DNA from: Pseudomonas triticicola
Lineage (GTDB): Bacteria; Pseudomonadota; Gammaproteobacteria; Pseudomonadales; Pseudomonadaceae
Reading direction: 5' to 3'
DNA length: 64,000 nucleotides
Assembly (NCBI RefSeq): GCF_019145375.1
Contig: NZ_JAHSTX010000001.1
Coordinates: forward strand, 2,269,001 to 2,333,000
Positions 40,262 through 49,804 of this stretch are shown piece after piece (within the stretch, counting starts at the first letter, position 1; every line of letters begins with the position of its first letter). The position numbers were made by a program, and so were the translations under genes. The notes under the pieces were generated by a model. It had not been told where the DNA came from. It saw nothing but the letters and a program-made list of their open reading frames with translations, and did no database searches.

Positions 40262-41349
40262 ACGCGGTGTCCACCCCAATCGTCGCCCTGCCGATCATTC
40301 ATTTGCTCAGCAGCGGCGGCTTCTACGGGGCCGAGCGAATGTTGCTGGATCATTGCCTGGCCACGCCGGGGCAGCACCAGGTGCTGTTCCTCGACGCACC
40401 GCCAGAATTGATCGCGCGCTTTCGCGAAGCCGGGGCGGACGCTCGCGCTTGTGCCGGGCTCGGCGAATTGCTGCGGCACTTGCGTCAGCGCCACGGCGAC
40501 AAGCCGTTGCTCAACACCCACAACTTCAAAGGGCTGCTGTTCGGCTGGGTCGGCGCCACGCTGTTGCGCCTGCCGCTGGTGATCACCCAGCACGGCTTCA
40601 CGCCGCGCAGCCGCAAGCAGAAGTTCTACACCTGGCTGAGCCTGCAACTGTGCCGCACGGCGTCGGTGAAACGGGTGGTCTGCGTGGCGCAAAGCATCGC
40701 CACGCTGCACCTCAAGGCCAGCGTAAAAGCGGAGAAGTTGCAGGTGATTCCCAACGGTTTGCCAGCGGCGCCGACGATGCAACTGGTGGCAGATCGGCAA
40801 CGCTGGCTGGTCGGGTACGTCGGTCGGTTGAGCAGTGAAAAAGGCCCGGACCTGTTTCTCGATGCGCTGATCGGCCTGTGTCATCAGCACCCGCAACTGG
40901 ACGCGGTGATGCTCGGTGACGGCCCGGAACGCGAGGCCTTGCTGGCGCGCATCGATGCTGCCGGTTTGCAGCAGCGGATTCGCCTGCCGGGCTACCAGAC
41001 GGCGATGCAAGTCTGGTGGCAGCAACTCGATGCGCTGGTGATCAGCTCGCGCACCGAGGGCACGCCGATGATTCTGCTCGAAGCGATGCAGGTCGGGGTG
41101 CCGGTGGTGGCGTTCGCGGTCGGCGGCATTCCCGATGTGTTGCAGGACCGTCACAACGGCCTGCTCGCCGCGCCGACGGATACCGCCGCCCTCGCCCGCC
41201 AGCTCGACACACTGCTGGCCGAACCGAAGCTGGCCGCGCAGCTGCGCGACAACGCCAGACGCACCCAACAGGAACACTACGACCTCAAGGCTTTGGCCGA
41301 ACGCTGGTCGCAGCTGTACATCCACACGGCACGGGAGGCACGCACATGA
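40258..41349 (+). CDS. Glycosyltransferase family 4 protein
   Basis: A 363-aa GT-B enzyme: LLSSGGFYGAERMLLDH acceptor-side loop, VGYVGRLSSEKGPDLFLDAL, and the EX7E motif in SRTEGTPMILLEAMQVGVPVVAFAVGG. It transfers a sugar with retention from a nucleotide sugar during repeat-unit assembly on the lipid carrier. The apparent start is TTG 40,258 overlapping the previous stop; GTG 40,267 is an alternative. Operon overlap supports co-translation. Confidence 0.9.
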   Translation: MNAVSTPIVALPIIHLLSSGGFYGAERMLLDHCLATPGQHQVLFLDAPPELIARFREAGADARACAGLGELLRHLRQRHGDKPLLNTHNFKGLLFGWVGATLLRLPLVITQHGFTPRSRKQKFYTWLSLQLCRTASVKRVVCVAQSIATLHLKASVKAEKLQVIPNGLPAAPTMQLVADRQRWLVGYVGRLSSEKGPDLFLDALIGLCHQHPQLDAVMLGDGPEREALLARIDAAGLQQRIRLPGYQTAMQVWWQQLDALVISSRTEGTPMILLEAMQVGVPVVAFAVGGIPDVLQDRHNGLLAAPTDTAALARQLDTLLAEPKLAAQLRDNARRTQQEHYDLKALAERWSQLYIHTAREART

Positions 41350-42716
41350 TTTTCCCGCTCTCGATCGTCAGTCTGTTTGCTCTGGTCAGCTTGGGTCTGC
41401 TGGCCAGTCCCTGGCCTTATCTGGCTCCGGGAGCGGTGATTGGCCTGGTCGGTTTCACCGTCCTGTACCGCAAGCCGACCTGGGGCCTGCTCGGCATTGC
41501 CGCGCTGGTGCCGTTCGAAGGGTTCTTCAAGGACAGTTCAGTGTCGGGGAGCAAGTTGCTCGGCGCCTCGCTGGCGGTAATCGTGATGCTGCAACTGGCT
41601 CTGCATCAGATTCCGTCGCAACGCCTGCGCAGCAACCTCTGGCATTGCCTGATCGGCTTCATGGTTCTGTATTTTCTCAGCCTGCTCAATACCGACGACA
41701 TGGGCATGTCGCTGGGGCACCTGCGCGAACTCAGCGTCGGCCTCGTACTTTTTGCCATCACCCTGTTGATCGGCCGCGAACTGAACCTCGACCTGTTCGC
41801 CCGCCTGGTGACCCTTGCCGTCACCGCAACCTGCGCCATGGCAATGTTCTCGGCGAAGTTTCAGGATCAGGGGCGCGCCGCCGGCCTGCTCGAAGACCCC
41901 AACGCCTTCGCCATGCTCATCGCCTTCGCCATTCCTCTCGGACTGCTGCTGGTGATCCGCAGCCCGAACCTGCTGCACCGCTTGTTCTGGGGCGCTTGCT
42001 GCCTGTTGTTGCTGGGCGGCATGACCAAGACCGAATCGCGGTCCGGGCTGGTGGTATTGGCGTTGAGCCTGCTCATCGGCATCTGGCACTACCGCGCGCA
42101 ACTGACCCACATCCGTCCACGGCACCTGGGTTTCGTCATGCTCGGTGCGGCCATCGTGATTCCGCTGGCGATCTACGCCATGCCCGCCGGTTACATGGCG
42201 CGGATCCAGTCATTGAGCATCCTCAGCGCCGGCTCCAAGGCGCAGGACGAATCCCTCGGCCGCCGTGCTTCCTACATCGTCGTCGGCAGCCAGATGATCC
42301 GCGAGCACCCGGTGCTCGGCTCCGGCCCTGGCACCTTTCCGCTGCATTACGCGACCACCGGTTATGCCAAGGCGTTTTCCGCCAACCGCAAGATCGGCGA
42401 CCTGTACCGCCGCGCCCACAACACCTATCTGGAAATCTTCAGCGAACTGGGCGTGCCCGCCGGGCTGTTCTTCGTCGGCATGCTCGGGCTCGGTCTGTAC
42501 AACCTGATCCGCGCGCGGGCGGCGTGGATGCTGCGCGGTGACGGATATCGGGCAGACATGATGACCCACCTGGGGGTGAGCTTTCTGTCGCTGACCCTGT
42601 TCCTGATGTTCCTCAGCGCGCCGAACCAGAAGTACGTGTGGATCATGCTGGCGCTGACCAGTGTGCTGCGCATCAAGGCCGAGCAGGCGCCACTGACTAC
42701 GGAGACGCAGACATGA
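41346..42716 (+). CDS. Wzy-like O-antigen/exopolysaccharide polymerase
   Basis: About 456 aa from ATG 41,346, overlapping the previous stop (ATGA). It has about a dozen hydrophobic helices and the Wzy_C/O-antigen-ligase signature in the large periplasmic loop (SLGRRASYIVVGSQMIREHPVLGSGPGTFPLHY...RRAHNTYLEIFSELGVPAGLFF). It would polymerise lipid-linked repeat units on the periplasmic face. Family ambiguity with ligases exists, but the EPS context favours a polymerase. Confidence 0.85.
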   Translation: MIFPLSIVSLFALVSLGLLASPWPYLAPGAVIGLVGFTVLYRKPTWGLLGIAALVPFEGFFKDSSVSGSKLLGASLAVIVMLQLALHQIPSQRLRSNLWHCLIGFMVLYFLSLLNTDDMGMSLGHLRELSVGLVLFAITLLIGRELNLDLFARLVTLAVTATCAMAMFSAKFQDQGRAAGLLEDPNAFAMLIAFAIPLGLLLVIRSPNLLHRLFWGACCLLLLGGMTKTESRSGLVVLALSLLIGIWHYRAQLTHIRPRHLGFVMLGAAIVIPLAIYAMPAGYMARIQSLSILSAGSKAQDESLGRRASYIVVGSQMIREHPVLGSGPGTFPLHYATTGYAKAFSANRKIGDLYRRAHNTYLEIFSELGVPAGLFFVGMLGLGLYNLIRARAAWMLRGDGYRADMMTHLGVSFLSLTLFLMFLSAPNQKYVWIMLALTSVLRIKAEQAPLTTETQT

Positions 42717-43681
42717 AGCGGATCAGCATCGTCATTCCGATGTACAACGAGGCGCGGCACATTGGCCGTACCCTGCTCGCCGCCCAAAAAGCTGCACACG
42801 CGGCCAACGTCGAGTGCGAGCTGATCGTGGTCGACAACGGCTCGAACGACCAGGGTCCGCACATTGCCCGGCAATTCGGCGCAACCGTGCTCAGTTTGCC
42901 GGGGCTGTTGATCGGCGCGCTGCGTAATCGCGGCACGGCGATCGCCAGCGGCGAATGGCTGGCCTTCATCGACGCCGACGTTGAAATGCCGGAAACCTGG
43001 TTGCAGCCGTTATTCGACATCGAAGCCAGTGGCCAGGCCGATGTGTTCGGCCTGGACCTGCACACCCCGGCCGAAGCGCCATGGTTCGCCACGGCCTGGC
43101 AACGCCGCTCTTCGCAGCCCTCGCACCGCGTCAGCCACAGCGTCGATTGGCTGCCCAGTTCCAACCTGCTGATGCGTCGCGACTGGTTCGATAAGGTCGG
43201 CGGTTTCAACGAAACCCTGCGCACCGGCGAAGACAAGGAATTCACCCTGCGCCTGCACGAACAGGGCGCGCGTCTGCTGTCGGTCAATGACAAGGTCGCG
43301 CTGCACTGGGGTTACGAAATGAACTGGCGCGAATGGATGGGCAAGGAAATGTGGCGCCAGGGCAGCCATCTGCAACTGCTGCGCACCCATGGCATGAGCC
43401 TGCGCCTGCTGCGCTTTCCAATGCTGTCGTTGTTCGTCTGGCTGCTGGACTTTCTGGCGATCTCGGCGCTGCTCGACGGTTTTCCGCACCACGCAGCGCT
43501 AATGGTGACGCTGACCCTGATGCCGGGGCTGGTACTGAGCGTTCGCCAGAGTCTCAAGCACCGTGATCCGCTCCTGACCCTGCAACTGTGGGGCCTGCAC
43601 TGGCTGCGCCTGCATCTGGCCGGCGCGGCGTTCATTTTGAGTCTGTGTCAGTGGAACGCAAGGAGGCCTGCCCGTGGCTGA
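42713..43681 (+). CDS. Glycosyltransferase family 2 protein
   Basis: About 322 aa from ATG 42,713 (MKRISIVIPMYNEARHIGRTLLAAQ), overlapping the previous stop. GT-A landmarks: VVDNGSNDQG, the DxD region AFIDADVEMP (about 87-96) and TGEDKEFTLRLHEQG. One or two hydrophobic helices sit near the C-terminus (FPMLSLFVWLLDFLAISALL). It adds a sugar to the growing repeat unit; the sugar is unknown. Confidence 0.9.
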   Translation: MKRISIVIPMYNEARHIGRTLLAAQKAAHAANVECELIVVDNGSNDQGPHIARQFGATVLSLPGLLIGALRNRGTAIASGEWLAFIDADVEMPETWLQPLFDIEASGQADVFGLDLHTPAEAPWFATAWQRRSSQPSHRVSHSVDWLPSSNLLMRRDWFDKVGGFNETLRTGEDKEFTLRLHEQGARLLSVNDKVALHWGYEMNWREWMGKEMWRQGSHLQLLRTHGMSLRLLRFPMLSLFVWLLDFLAISALLDGFPHHAALMVTLTLMPGLVLSVRQSLKHRDPLLTLQLWGLHWLRLHLAGAAFILSLCQWNARRPARG

Positions 43682-44810
43682 GTTCATTTTCTGGATGTGC
43701 CTGTTGCTGCCGGTATACGCCTACGTCGGTTACCCGCTGTTGCTGACCATTCTCGCGCCGCTGTTTCCGGCGTGGCGACACACGCCGGCGCCGCCGCTGG
43801 ACGTCAGCATCGTCATCGCCGCGCACAACGAGGCGCGGCATATCGAGCACAAGTTGCGCACGCTGCTGGCGCAGGATTATCAACCGGCGACGCTGCAGAT
43901 CATTCTCGCCAGCGACGGCTCGACCGATGACACCGTGGCCTGCGCGCACAAGGTGATTGATCCGCGCATCACCGTGCTCGACCTGCCGCGTCAAGGCAAA
44001 GCCGCCACGCTGAATGCCGGCGCGGCCCTGAGCAGCGGCGACATTCTGGTGTTCACCGATGCCGACAACCAATGGTCACGCGACACCCTCGGCCACTTGC
44101 TCGCGCCGCTGAGCGATCCACAGGTAGGCGCTTGCGCCGGGCACATGGTGATCCCGGTTACTGGTGGCGGCCTGAGCATCGGCGACAGCCTGTACCGGCA
44201 TTACGAAGGCTGGCTGCGCCGGGTCGAGAACCGCACCGGCTGCATGGTCTCCGCTGACGGCGCCCTGCTAGCCCTGCGCCGCGAGTTGTTCCAGAACGTA
44301 CCGGCCGAGGTCAACGACGATTTCTTCATCAGCACCTGCGCACCGGTGGCCGGCAAGCGCATCGTCTACGTGCCCGAAGCGCAGGTTATCGACCATGGCG
44401 TCGACGAGGCGGACAAACAGTTTCGCCGTCGTCAGCGCGTCACCGTCGGCGGCCTGCAAAGCCTGGCCCAGCGCCGCGAGCTGCTCAATCCGCTCAAGCA
44501 TGGCCTGTATTCACTGGCGTTGATCAGCCACAAACTGATCCGCCGCCTGGCGCCGGTTCTTCTTCTGCCATTGCTGCTGAGCAATTGCTGGCTGTGGGAC
44601 GAGCACGGCTTCTATCGCCTGAGCCTGATCGCGCAACTGTTCGGCTACAGCGTGGCAATTGCCGGCCTGCTGGATGGGCAACACCGCTTGCCGAAACCGT
44701 TCCGCCTCGCCGCGTTTCTGCTGGTCACCCTCGCCGGGATGAGTCTTGGCCTGTGGCAGTTCCTGCGCGGCCAGCGGTATGCCCAGTGGAATCCGGAACA
44801 GAACCGTTAA
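43674..44810 (+). CDS. Membrane glycosyltransferase family 2 protein
   Basis: A 378-aa protein with an N-terminal helix (FIFWMCLLLPVYAYVGYPLLL), GT-A core SIVIAAHNEARHIEHKL, ASDGSTDDT, VFTDADNQW (DxD), VNDDFFIS, a Q/RxxRW-like RRRQRV region, and C-terminal helices. It resembles processive or EPS glycosyltransferases. It starts at GTG 43,674 inside the end of the previous gene (8-bp overlap). Confidence 0.88.
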   Translation: MAEFIFWMCLLLPVYAYVGYPLLLTILAPLFPAWRHTPAPPLDVSIVIAAHNEARHIEHKLRTLLAQDYQPATLQIILASDGSTDDTVACAHKVIDPRITVLDLPRQGKAATLNAGAALSSGDILVFTDADNQWSRDTLGHLLAPLSDPQVGACAGHMVIPVTGGGLSIGDSLYRHYEGWLRRVENRTGCMVSADGALLALRRELFQNVPAEVNDDFFISTCAPVAGKRIVYVPEAQVIDHGVDEADKQFRRRQRVTVGGLQSLAQRRELLNPLKHGLYSLALISHKLIRRLAPVLLLPLLLSNCWLWDEHGFYRLSLIAQLFGYSVAIAGLLDGQHRLPKPFRLAAFLLVTLAGMSLGLWQFLRGQRYAQWNPEQNR

Positions 44811-44823
44811 GAGGACCGAAGCC

Positions 44824-45825
44824 ATGGCGATCAAACAACTGATAAAAAGCACCAGTGGCTGGCTCTATCTCAACTCGCCCGTGGGTCGTCAGCAGTTGCA
44901 AGGCGCGGGGGTGATTCTGATGCTGCACCGCGTGCTGTCCAACGACCGCGCCGCCGACCTGCCGCACCGCAATGAACTGTGCGTCGGACCGAAAGCGTTC
45001 GAGCACTTGCTGGTGTGGCTGCGCAAGCATTTCGACTGCGTGCCGCTGATGGAAATTCTCCAGCCCAACGCCCTGCGCAGCGAGCGCCCACGGGTGGCGC
45101 TGACTTTCGACGATGGCTGGCGTGACAACGCCGTCAACGCCTTCGCGCTGCTGCAAAAACATCAAGTGCCGGCGAGCATTTTCCTCTCTACCGATTTCAT
45201 CGGCAGTCGCCAACGGTTCTGGTGGGAAAGCCTCGGCGAAACCCTCTGGGGCAGCCACGGTGAAAAGGCACGCATGCACCTGATCGAATGCCTGCATGCG
45301 CACAAACATCCGCTGCCAGTGCTGCTCGATGACATTGATGTCGAGCGCCGCAGTCTGGCGCTGCTGCATTACCTGCAAGGGTTGAAAAGCCTGGCGCCGC
45401 AGGAACTGGAAGAGCTCACCGACGAATGCCCGAAGGACTCGCTGCCACAGGCACTGGACTGGCATCAGGTGCGTGCGATGGAAGCTTCCGGGCTGGTGCG
45501 GTTCGGCCCGCACGGCGCCAGCCACGCGATCCTCACCGGCCTCGACGATGTACGCCTGAGCGAAGAAATCCGCCGCAGCCGCGACGCATTGAACAACGGC
45601 TGCAACCGACCTCTACCGGTGTATTGCTACCCCAACGGCGACAACGATGAACGCGTACGCCAGCAGGTCGCGGACCACGATTACCCATTTGCGCTGGGCA
45701 CCGGCACCGGGATCTATCGCGGCGACGGCGACCCGTTGAACCTGCCGCGTTTTGGCGTCAGCCAGCGCACCGCGCGCCATCCGCAATTGCTGTCGTGGCG
45801 GATTTACCGGGGAGCGCGGCCATGA
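44824..45825 (+). CDS. Polysaccharide deacetylase (NodB homology)
   Basis: About 333 aa. Start ATG 44,824 was chosen for GAGG upstream. The NodB-fold motif 1 is LTFDDGW (D96, D97) and the metal His motif is HGASH; YCYPNGDND is a late motif. CE4 enzymes remove N- or O-acetyl groups from glycans using a divalent metal. No signal peptide is seen, so it probably acts on lipid-linked intermediates in the cytoplasm (inference). Operon gene, overlapped by the flippase start. Confidence 0.88.
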   Translation: MAIKQLIKSTSGWLYLNSPVGRQQLQGAGVILMLHRVLSNDRAADLPHRNELCVGPKAFEHLLVWLRKHFDCVPLMEILQPNALRSERPRVALTFDDGWRDNAVNAFALLQKHQVPASIFLSTDFIGSRQRFWWESLGETLWGSHGEKARMHLIECLHAHKHPLPVLLDDIDVERRSLALLHYLQGLKSLAPQELEELTDECPKDSLPQALDWHQVRAMEASGLVRFGPHGASHAILTGLDDVRLSEEIRRSRDALNNGCNRPLPVYCYPNGDNDERVRQQVADHDYPFALGTGTGIYRGDGDPLNLPRFGVSQRTARHPQLLSWRIYRGARP

Positions 45826-47126
45826 GCCGAGGCAACTACCTCAAGCATCTGGCGCTGAGCATGGGCACCAAACTGGCGATGATCGCCCTGCGTTTGCTGC
45901 GCAACGTGTTGCTCGCGCGGATTCTCGGCCCCAGCGAACGCGGCCTGTTCGCCCTGCTCAGCACCCTGCCTGACCTGATCAGTGCGGCCACCAGCGGCGG
46001 TCTGAACTCGGCGGTCGGTTATCAGGCGGCGAAGCAGCGGCCGATGGGTTTGTTGCTCAGCCAGGTGCTGGTATTCGGTTGTCTGCTGGCCGGTTTGCTG
46101 ACTTTGCTGGTGGTGGCGCTGGTGCGCGAATTCGGCACGCAACTGGACGTGACCATGCAACTGGGCCTGCTCGCCTGGCTGTTGCTGCTGGCGGTGCCGT
46201 TGACCGTGTTGAAAAGCGGCCTGCTGACCCTGCACAACGCCTCGGGTGGCGTGGTAGCGTTCAACGTCTTGCGCCTGATCGAATCACTGGCGCCGCTGTT
46301 GCTGTTCGTCGCACTGTTCTGGATGTGGCAGAGCGCAGCGCTGGAAGCGGCGCTGATCAGTTGGCTGGCCGGGATCAGTCTGGTGGTGCTCGCCGGTTGG
46401 GTCTGGCTGAAGCGGACGCAGCCGTTGCAGCTGCAATGGGATCGCGCCAGCCAGAAGGAACTGCTGCGCTACAGCGCGCGCAGCCATCCAGATCTGCTGT
46501 TCCAGCAAGTAATTCTGCGCTCCGATTACCTGTTCATCGGCGCCCTGCTCGGCAGCACCGCGCTGGGCCATTACGCCATGGCCAGCGCTGCTGCCGAATT
46601 GCTGTTGATCGTCCCCGAAGCGGTGACCACACCACTGATGAAACGCCTGCTGCAACAGGATGAAGGCATGGACAAGGTCACTCCGCTGGCGCTGCGCCTG
46701 ACCGCGACGGTGATGCTCGGCGCCTGCCTGAGCATGGCCGTGATCGGCGAGTGGTTGATCGTCACCCTGTTTGGCGCTGCCTACCAGCCGGCGTACCCGG
46801 CGCTGCTGGCGTTGCTGCCGGGGCTGTTGGGTCTGTGCTACGCGAGCATTCTACGCCTGGACTTGCTGGGCAAGAATCGCCCCGGCACGGTGTCGTTGTT
46901 GATGGGGTTGGGGGCGCTGCTCAATCTGGCGTTGAATCTGGTGCTGATTCCGGCCTACGGCATTGTTGGCGCCGCTGCCGCCTCATCGATCGCCTATCTG
47001 GCAGTCACCGTGGCCATGCTCGTGCTGTATTGCCGTTTGAGCGGCGTGCCGTTCTGGCAAACCCTGATCATCCTGCCCCGCGACGTGCTGCCGATGTGGT
47101 CGATGCTGCAGAGGAAGCCGGCATGA
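45822..47126 (+). CDS. Wzx-like oligosaccharide flippase (MATE/MOP superfamily)
   Basis: About 434 aa from ATG 45,822 (MSRGNYLKHLALSMGTKLAMIALRLLRNVLLARILGPSERGLFAL), overlapping the deacetylase stop (ATGA). Around 12 membrane helices and the N-terminal polysaccharide-synthase pattern of the MOP superfamily. It flips undecaprenyl-linked repeat units to the periplasm for the Wzy protein. The next start overlaps its stop. Confidence 0.9.
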   Translation: MSRGNYLKHLALSMGTKLAMIALRLLRNVLLARILGPSERGLFALLSTLPDLISAATSGGLNSAVGYQAAKQRPMGLLLSQVLVFGCLLAGLLTLLVVALVREFGTQLDVTMQLGLLAWLLLLAVPLTVLKSGLLTLHNASGGVVAFNVLRLIESLAPLLLFVALFWMWQSAALEAALISWLAGISLVVLAGWVWLKRTQPLQLQWDRASQKELLRYSARSHPDLLFQQVILRSDYLFIGALLGSTALGHYAMASAAAELLLIVPEAVTTPLMKRLLQQDEGMDKVTPLALRLTATVMLGACLSMAVIGEWLIVTLFGAAYQPAYPALLALLPGLLGLCYASILRLDLLGKNRPGTVSLLMGLGALLNLALNLVLIPAYGIVGAAAASSIAYLAVTVAMLVLYCRLSGVPFWQTLIILPRDVLPMWSMLQRKPA

Positions 47127-49042
47127 AAGGCTGGTACCTGCTGTTCGGTCTCGGCTTGTCGCTGGACGCTTTGGCGGCGTCGATGCGCTGGGGCGAGATT
47201 CGGGACGGCAGTCTGTTTCTGCAAACAGATCAGCCCGACAGCGTGACCGTGCGCTGGACCCCGGCGTGGCAAGCGGATGCCAACGAAGAGCAGTTGTACC
47301 TGCTCGACGGTCGCGGCAAATTGCTCGGCCAACGCTTGATCAAGGCCAGCGAAACCCGTGGCAGTCAGAGCTGGCCGCTGCTGCCCGGCGCGGCGAGTTA
47401 TCGGCTGGAAATTCCTGGCTACAGCTTCCGCCACTACCGCATCGAACACGATGCGCGCACCGTCGCCCTGTTTGCCCCGGCCAAAGTGCACTTCAGTGCC
47501 GAAAGCAAAAATGGCGACGTGCTGTATTTCAAAGTTGCGGCCGGTGAGCACGCGGTGCTCGCCGGCAAATTCCATGGCGGCGTCACCGCATTGCAGGCGC
47601 AGCGGGTCGGCGACCACCAGGCACTGACCCTCGCATTGAAACCCTATCGCGCCTATTGGCAGTTCGATCAGATTGCATTGCCAGTCAGCCCCCGCGAGCA
47701 GGTCTGGCGCCTGCAATTGCAGGGCAGCGGCAAAGCGGCGTTCTGGCTCGACGGCACAGCCAATCTGTTTGCCCAGAATCCGCAGCAACTGCAACCGCTG
47801 CGTGAAGAGGTCGCAGAGGTGCGGCTGGTACTGCATGACAAAGTCCTCGGACGCACGCCGGATCTTGGCATCGCTCTGCCTTACGTGATGCCGCCAGCGG
47901 CCAGCCACGCGCTGCTCGATGCGCTGAAGCCGACGGCGGCGAGCTATTACAGTTTTGTCGACGTCACGGCGCAGAATCCACAGTTCGAGGACGCTTTCCG
48001 CCGGGTGTACCAGCAGCGTTTCGGCATCCGCAACGACATCACCCTGCTGGCCGGCAGTCAGCGCCAGGCCGATCTGCGCGCCGACGTGCAGAGCAACAGC
48101 GGCCTCGACGCCTGGCTGGCGAGCACCCGCGCCCTCGGCGGCAGCGGCACGCATTACATCGGCTTTGCCGACGAGCCCAATCTCAACTACTCCAGCTACG
48201 AGCAATATCAGGCGATTTTCACCAGCATGGCCCGTCAGGTGCGCAGCGACCCGGCGAATGCCCGCGCCGGTGTGCGCATCGCCATGCCGGCCAGCTCGCG
48301 ACTGGTCAACGGCCCGTTCGCCGATAATGCGGCAGACAAGCGCGGAATCGATTGGGCACGGCGCCTGCTCAGCGAGTCAGCCGACCAGATCGATGCACTG
48401 GCCTGGCATGAATGGATGATTCGCGATCTGCTCGCCACCCGCGTCTACCGCGACAGCGTGCGCCGCGCCGCCGAACTGGTCGGCCTCGACGCCAATGGTC
48501 AGCCGCGCAAGGCCTTGCTGCTCGATCAGACCAACCTGTCCAGCGGCTCCAGCCTCAGCCCCTACGATCAGGAAACCCACTACACTTCGCTGTGGTGGGC
48601 GTCGGTGGTGATCAATGCCTCGCAGGACGGCTTGCTGAGCATGCTCAACTGGTTTCAGGCCGCCGATGAGCCGCATTACCCCAAAGGCATGTTGCGCATA
48701 TTGGGCGAGGATCGCTTCGAGCTGAAACCGGTCGGTCTGGCCCAGCAATTCATCGCCCGCCACTGGCTGCGCCAAGTGCTGCAACTGGATAACGACGCCT
48801 TCGAGGTGGATGTGCTGGCGATGGCCGGCGACGAGCAGCGCACGTTGCTCGGAGTGAACAAAGGGACGCGCCTGCAACGCGTCGATCTGAGCGGCGCCAG
48901 GTGCCCGCTGAACCATGGCGCCCTGCGTTACTTCGGCGCCGACAATCGCAGCCGCGACGCACCGTTTGCCTGCGACAACGGGCGCGTGCGTTTCGAACTG
49001 CCGGGACAAACCCTGTTTGCCCTGAGCTGGAGCGCTTCATGA
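47123..49042 (+). CDS. Periplasmic glycoside-hydrolase-like protein of the EPS operon
   Basis: About 639 aa from ATG 47,123, overlapping the flippase stop (ATGA). Short signal peptide MKGWYLLFGLGLSLDALAA. N-terminal beta-rich region (20-270) followed by a TIM-barrel-like part with GTHYIGFADEPNLNYSSYEQYQ and QIDALAWHEWMIRD; the Glu of ADEPN and the Glu of WHEW are candidate catalytic residues as in clan A hydrolases such as GH39. It probably trims or edits the polymer in the periplasm, as depolymerases do in other EPS operons. The exact family is uncertain. Confidence 0.7.
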   Translation: MKGWYLLFGLGLSLDALAASMRWGEIRDGSLFLQTDQPDSVTVRWTPAWQADANEEQLYLLDGRGKLLGQRLIKASETRGSQSWPLLPGAASYRLEIPGYSFRHYRIEHDARTVALFAPAKVHFSAESKNGDVLYFKVAAGEHAVLAGKFHGGVTALQAQRVGDHQALTLALKPYRAYWQFDQIALPVSPREQVWRLQLQGSGKAAFWLDGTANLFAQNPQQLQPLREEVAEVRLVLHDKVLGRTPDLGIALPYVMPPAASHALLDALKPTAASYYSFVDVTAQNPQFEDAFRRVYQQRFGIRNDITLLAGSQRQADLRADVQSNSGLDAWLASTRALGGSGTHYIGFADEPNLNYSSYEQYQAIFTSMARQVRSDPANARAGVRIAMPASSRLVNGPFADNAADKRGIDWARRLLSESADQIDALAWHEWMIRDLLATRVYRDSVRRAAELVGLDANGQPRKALLLDQTNLSSGSSLSPYDQETHYTSLWWASVVINASQDGLLSMLNWFQAADEPHYPKGMLRILGEDRFELKPVGLAQQFIARHWLRQVLQLDNDAFEVDVLAMAGDEQRTLLGVNKGTRLQRVDLSGARCPLNHGALRYFGADNRSRDAPFACDNGRVRFELPGQTLFALSWSAS

Positions 49043-49110
49043 GCCGCCCTTCGATGCTCTGCCGCGCGGGCTTGATGCCGCGCATGGCACCCTCATCAGG
49101 AGAAGAGACC

Positions 49111-49800
49111 ATGGATGTTTTGCAAAAACTCAGCGGACATATTCGTCGTAAAGGCCTGCGAGCGACCTTGGGCAAGATCCGCAAACTGTACATTTTTTCC
49201 CATCAGCAACTGCTGTGGATGGAGCGCGACCTGGTCAGCCCGGTGCCGCCGCACCGCCTCAAACCTTATCCGCCACTGCGCGTGGTCAGGATTACGGCGG
49301 ACAACGCCAGCGCTTTCGCGCGTTACTTTGGTGACCGTGTCGGCACGATGGCCGAGCTGGCCAAAGAGGGCCACACCGGGCACATGCATGTCGACGAGCA
49401 AGGCGATGCCGTAGCGTTTATCTGGGGCACGCCGCGGGATTATTTCGACCGGCATTACTACGGCTGCCGGTTCCCGGTGAAACCCGGCGAGTTCTTCGAG
49501 TTCGGCGGCGAACTGGCCCGGGCCTACTGGGGTACAGAGCTGTCGGTGGACCTGCAATTGCGCCTGTGGGAAGCCATGGCCGCCCAGGGCTGCCGCAAAG
49601 TGGTCGATGTCTGTGAGTCGACCAACATACCGGCGCTCAAGCTGCACCTGCGCATGAGCTATACCGAACAACAGCGGATCATGAATATCTACACGCTGTT
49701 CGGTCGCTGGCGCTTCTATCGCGAAACCCGCTACAGCGGTTCGCGCTTGGCGGCGCTGGGTAAAACTTCCCGTCCACCTGTCAACGCAACGGCGGCCTGA
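49111..49800 (+). CDS. GNAT-like acyltransferase, paralogue 1
   Basis: A 229-aa protein from ATG 49,111, preceded by AGGAGAAGAG; an ATG at 49,039 overlapping the previous stop is a weaker choice. Core MERDLVSPVPPHRLKPY, TMAELAKEGHTGHM, FPVKPGEFFEFGGELARAYWGTELSVDLQ, KVVDVCESTNIPALKLHLRMSY, the last resembling the acetyl-CoA-binding end of GNAT folds. It is strongly similar to 51,813-52,505. A likely role is acylation of a sugar or sugar nucleotide for the polymer (inference). Confidence 0.75.
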   Translation: MDVLQKLSGHIRRKGLRATLGKIRKLYIFSHQQLLWMERDLVSPVPPHRLKPYPPLRVVRITADNASAFARYFGDRVGTMAELAKEGHTGHMHVDEQGDAVAFIWGTPRDYFDRHYYGCRFPVKPGEFFEFGGELARAYWGTELSVDLQLRLWEAMAAQGCRKVVDVCESTNIPALKLHLRMSYTEQQRIMNIYTLFGRWRFYRETRYSGSRLAALGKTSRPPVNATAA

Positions 49801-49804
49801 ACCT

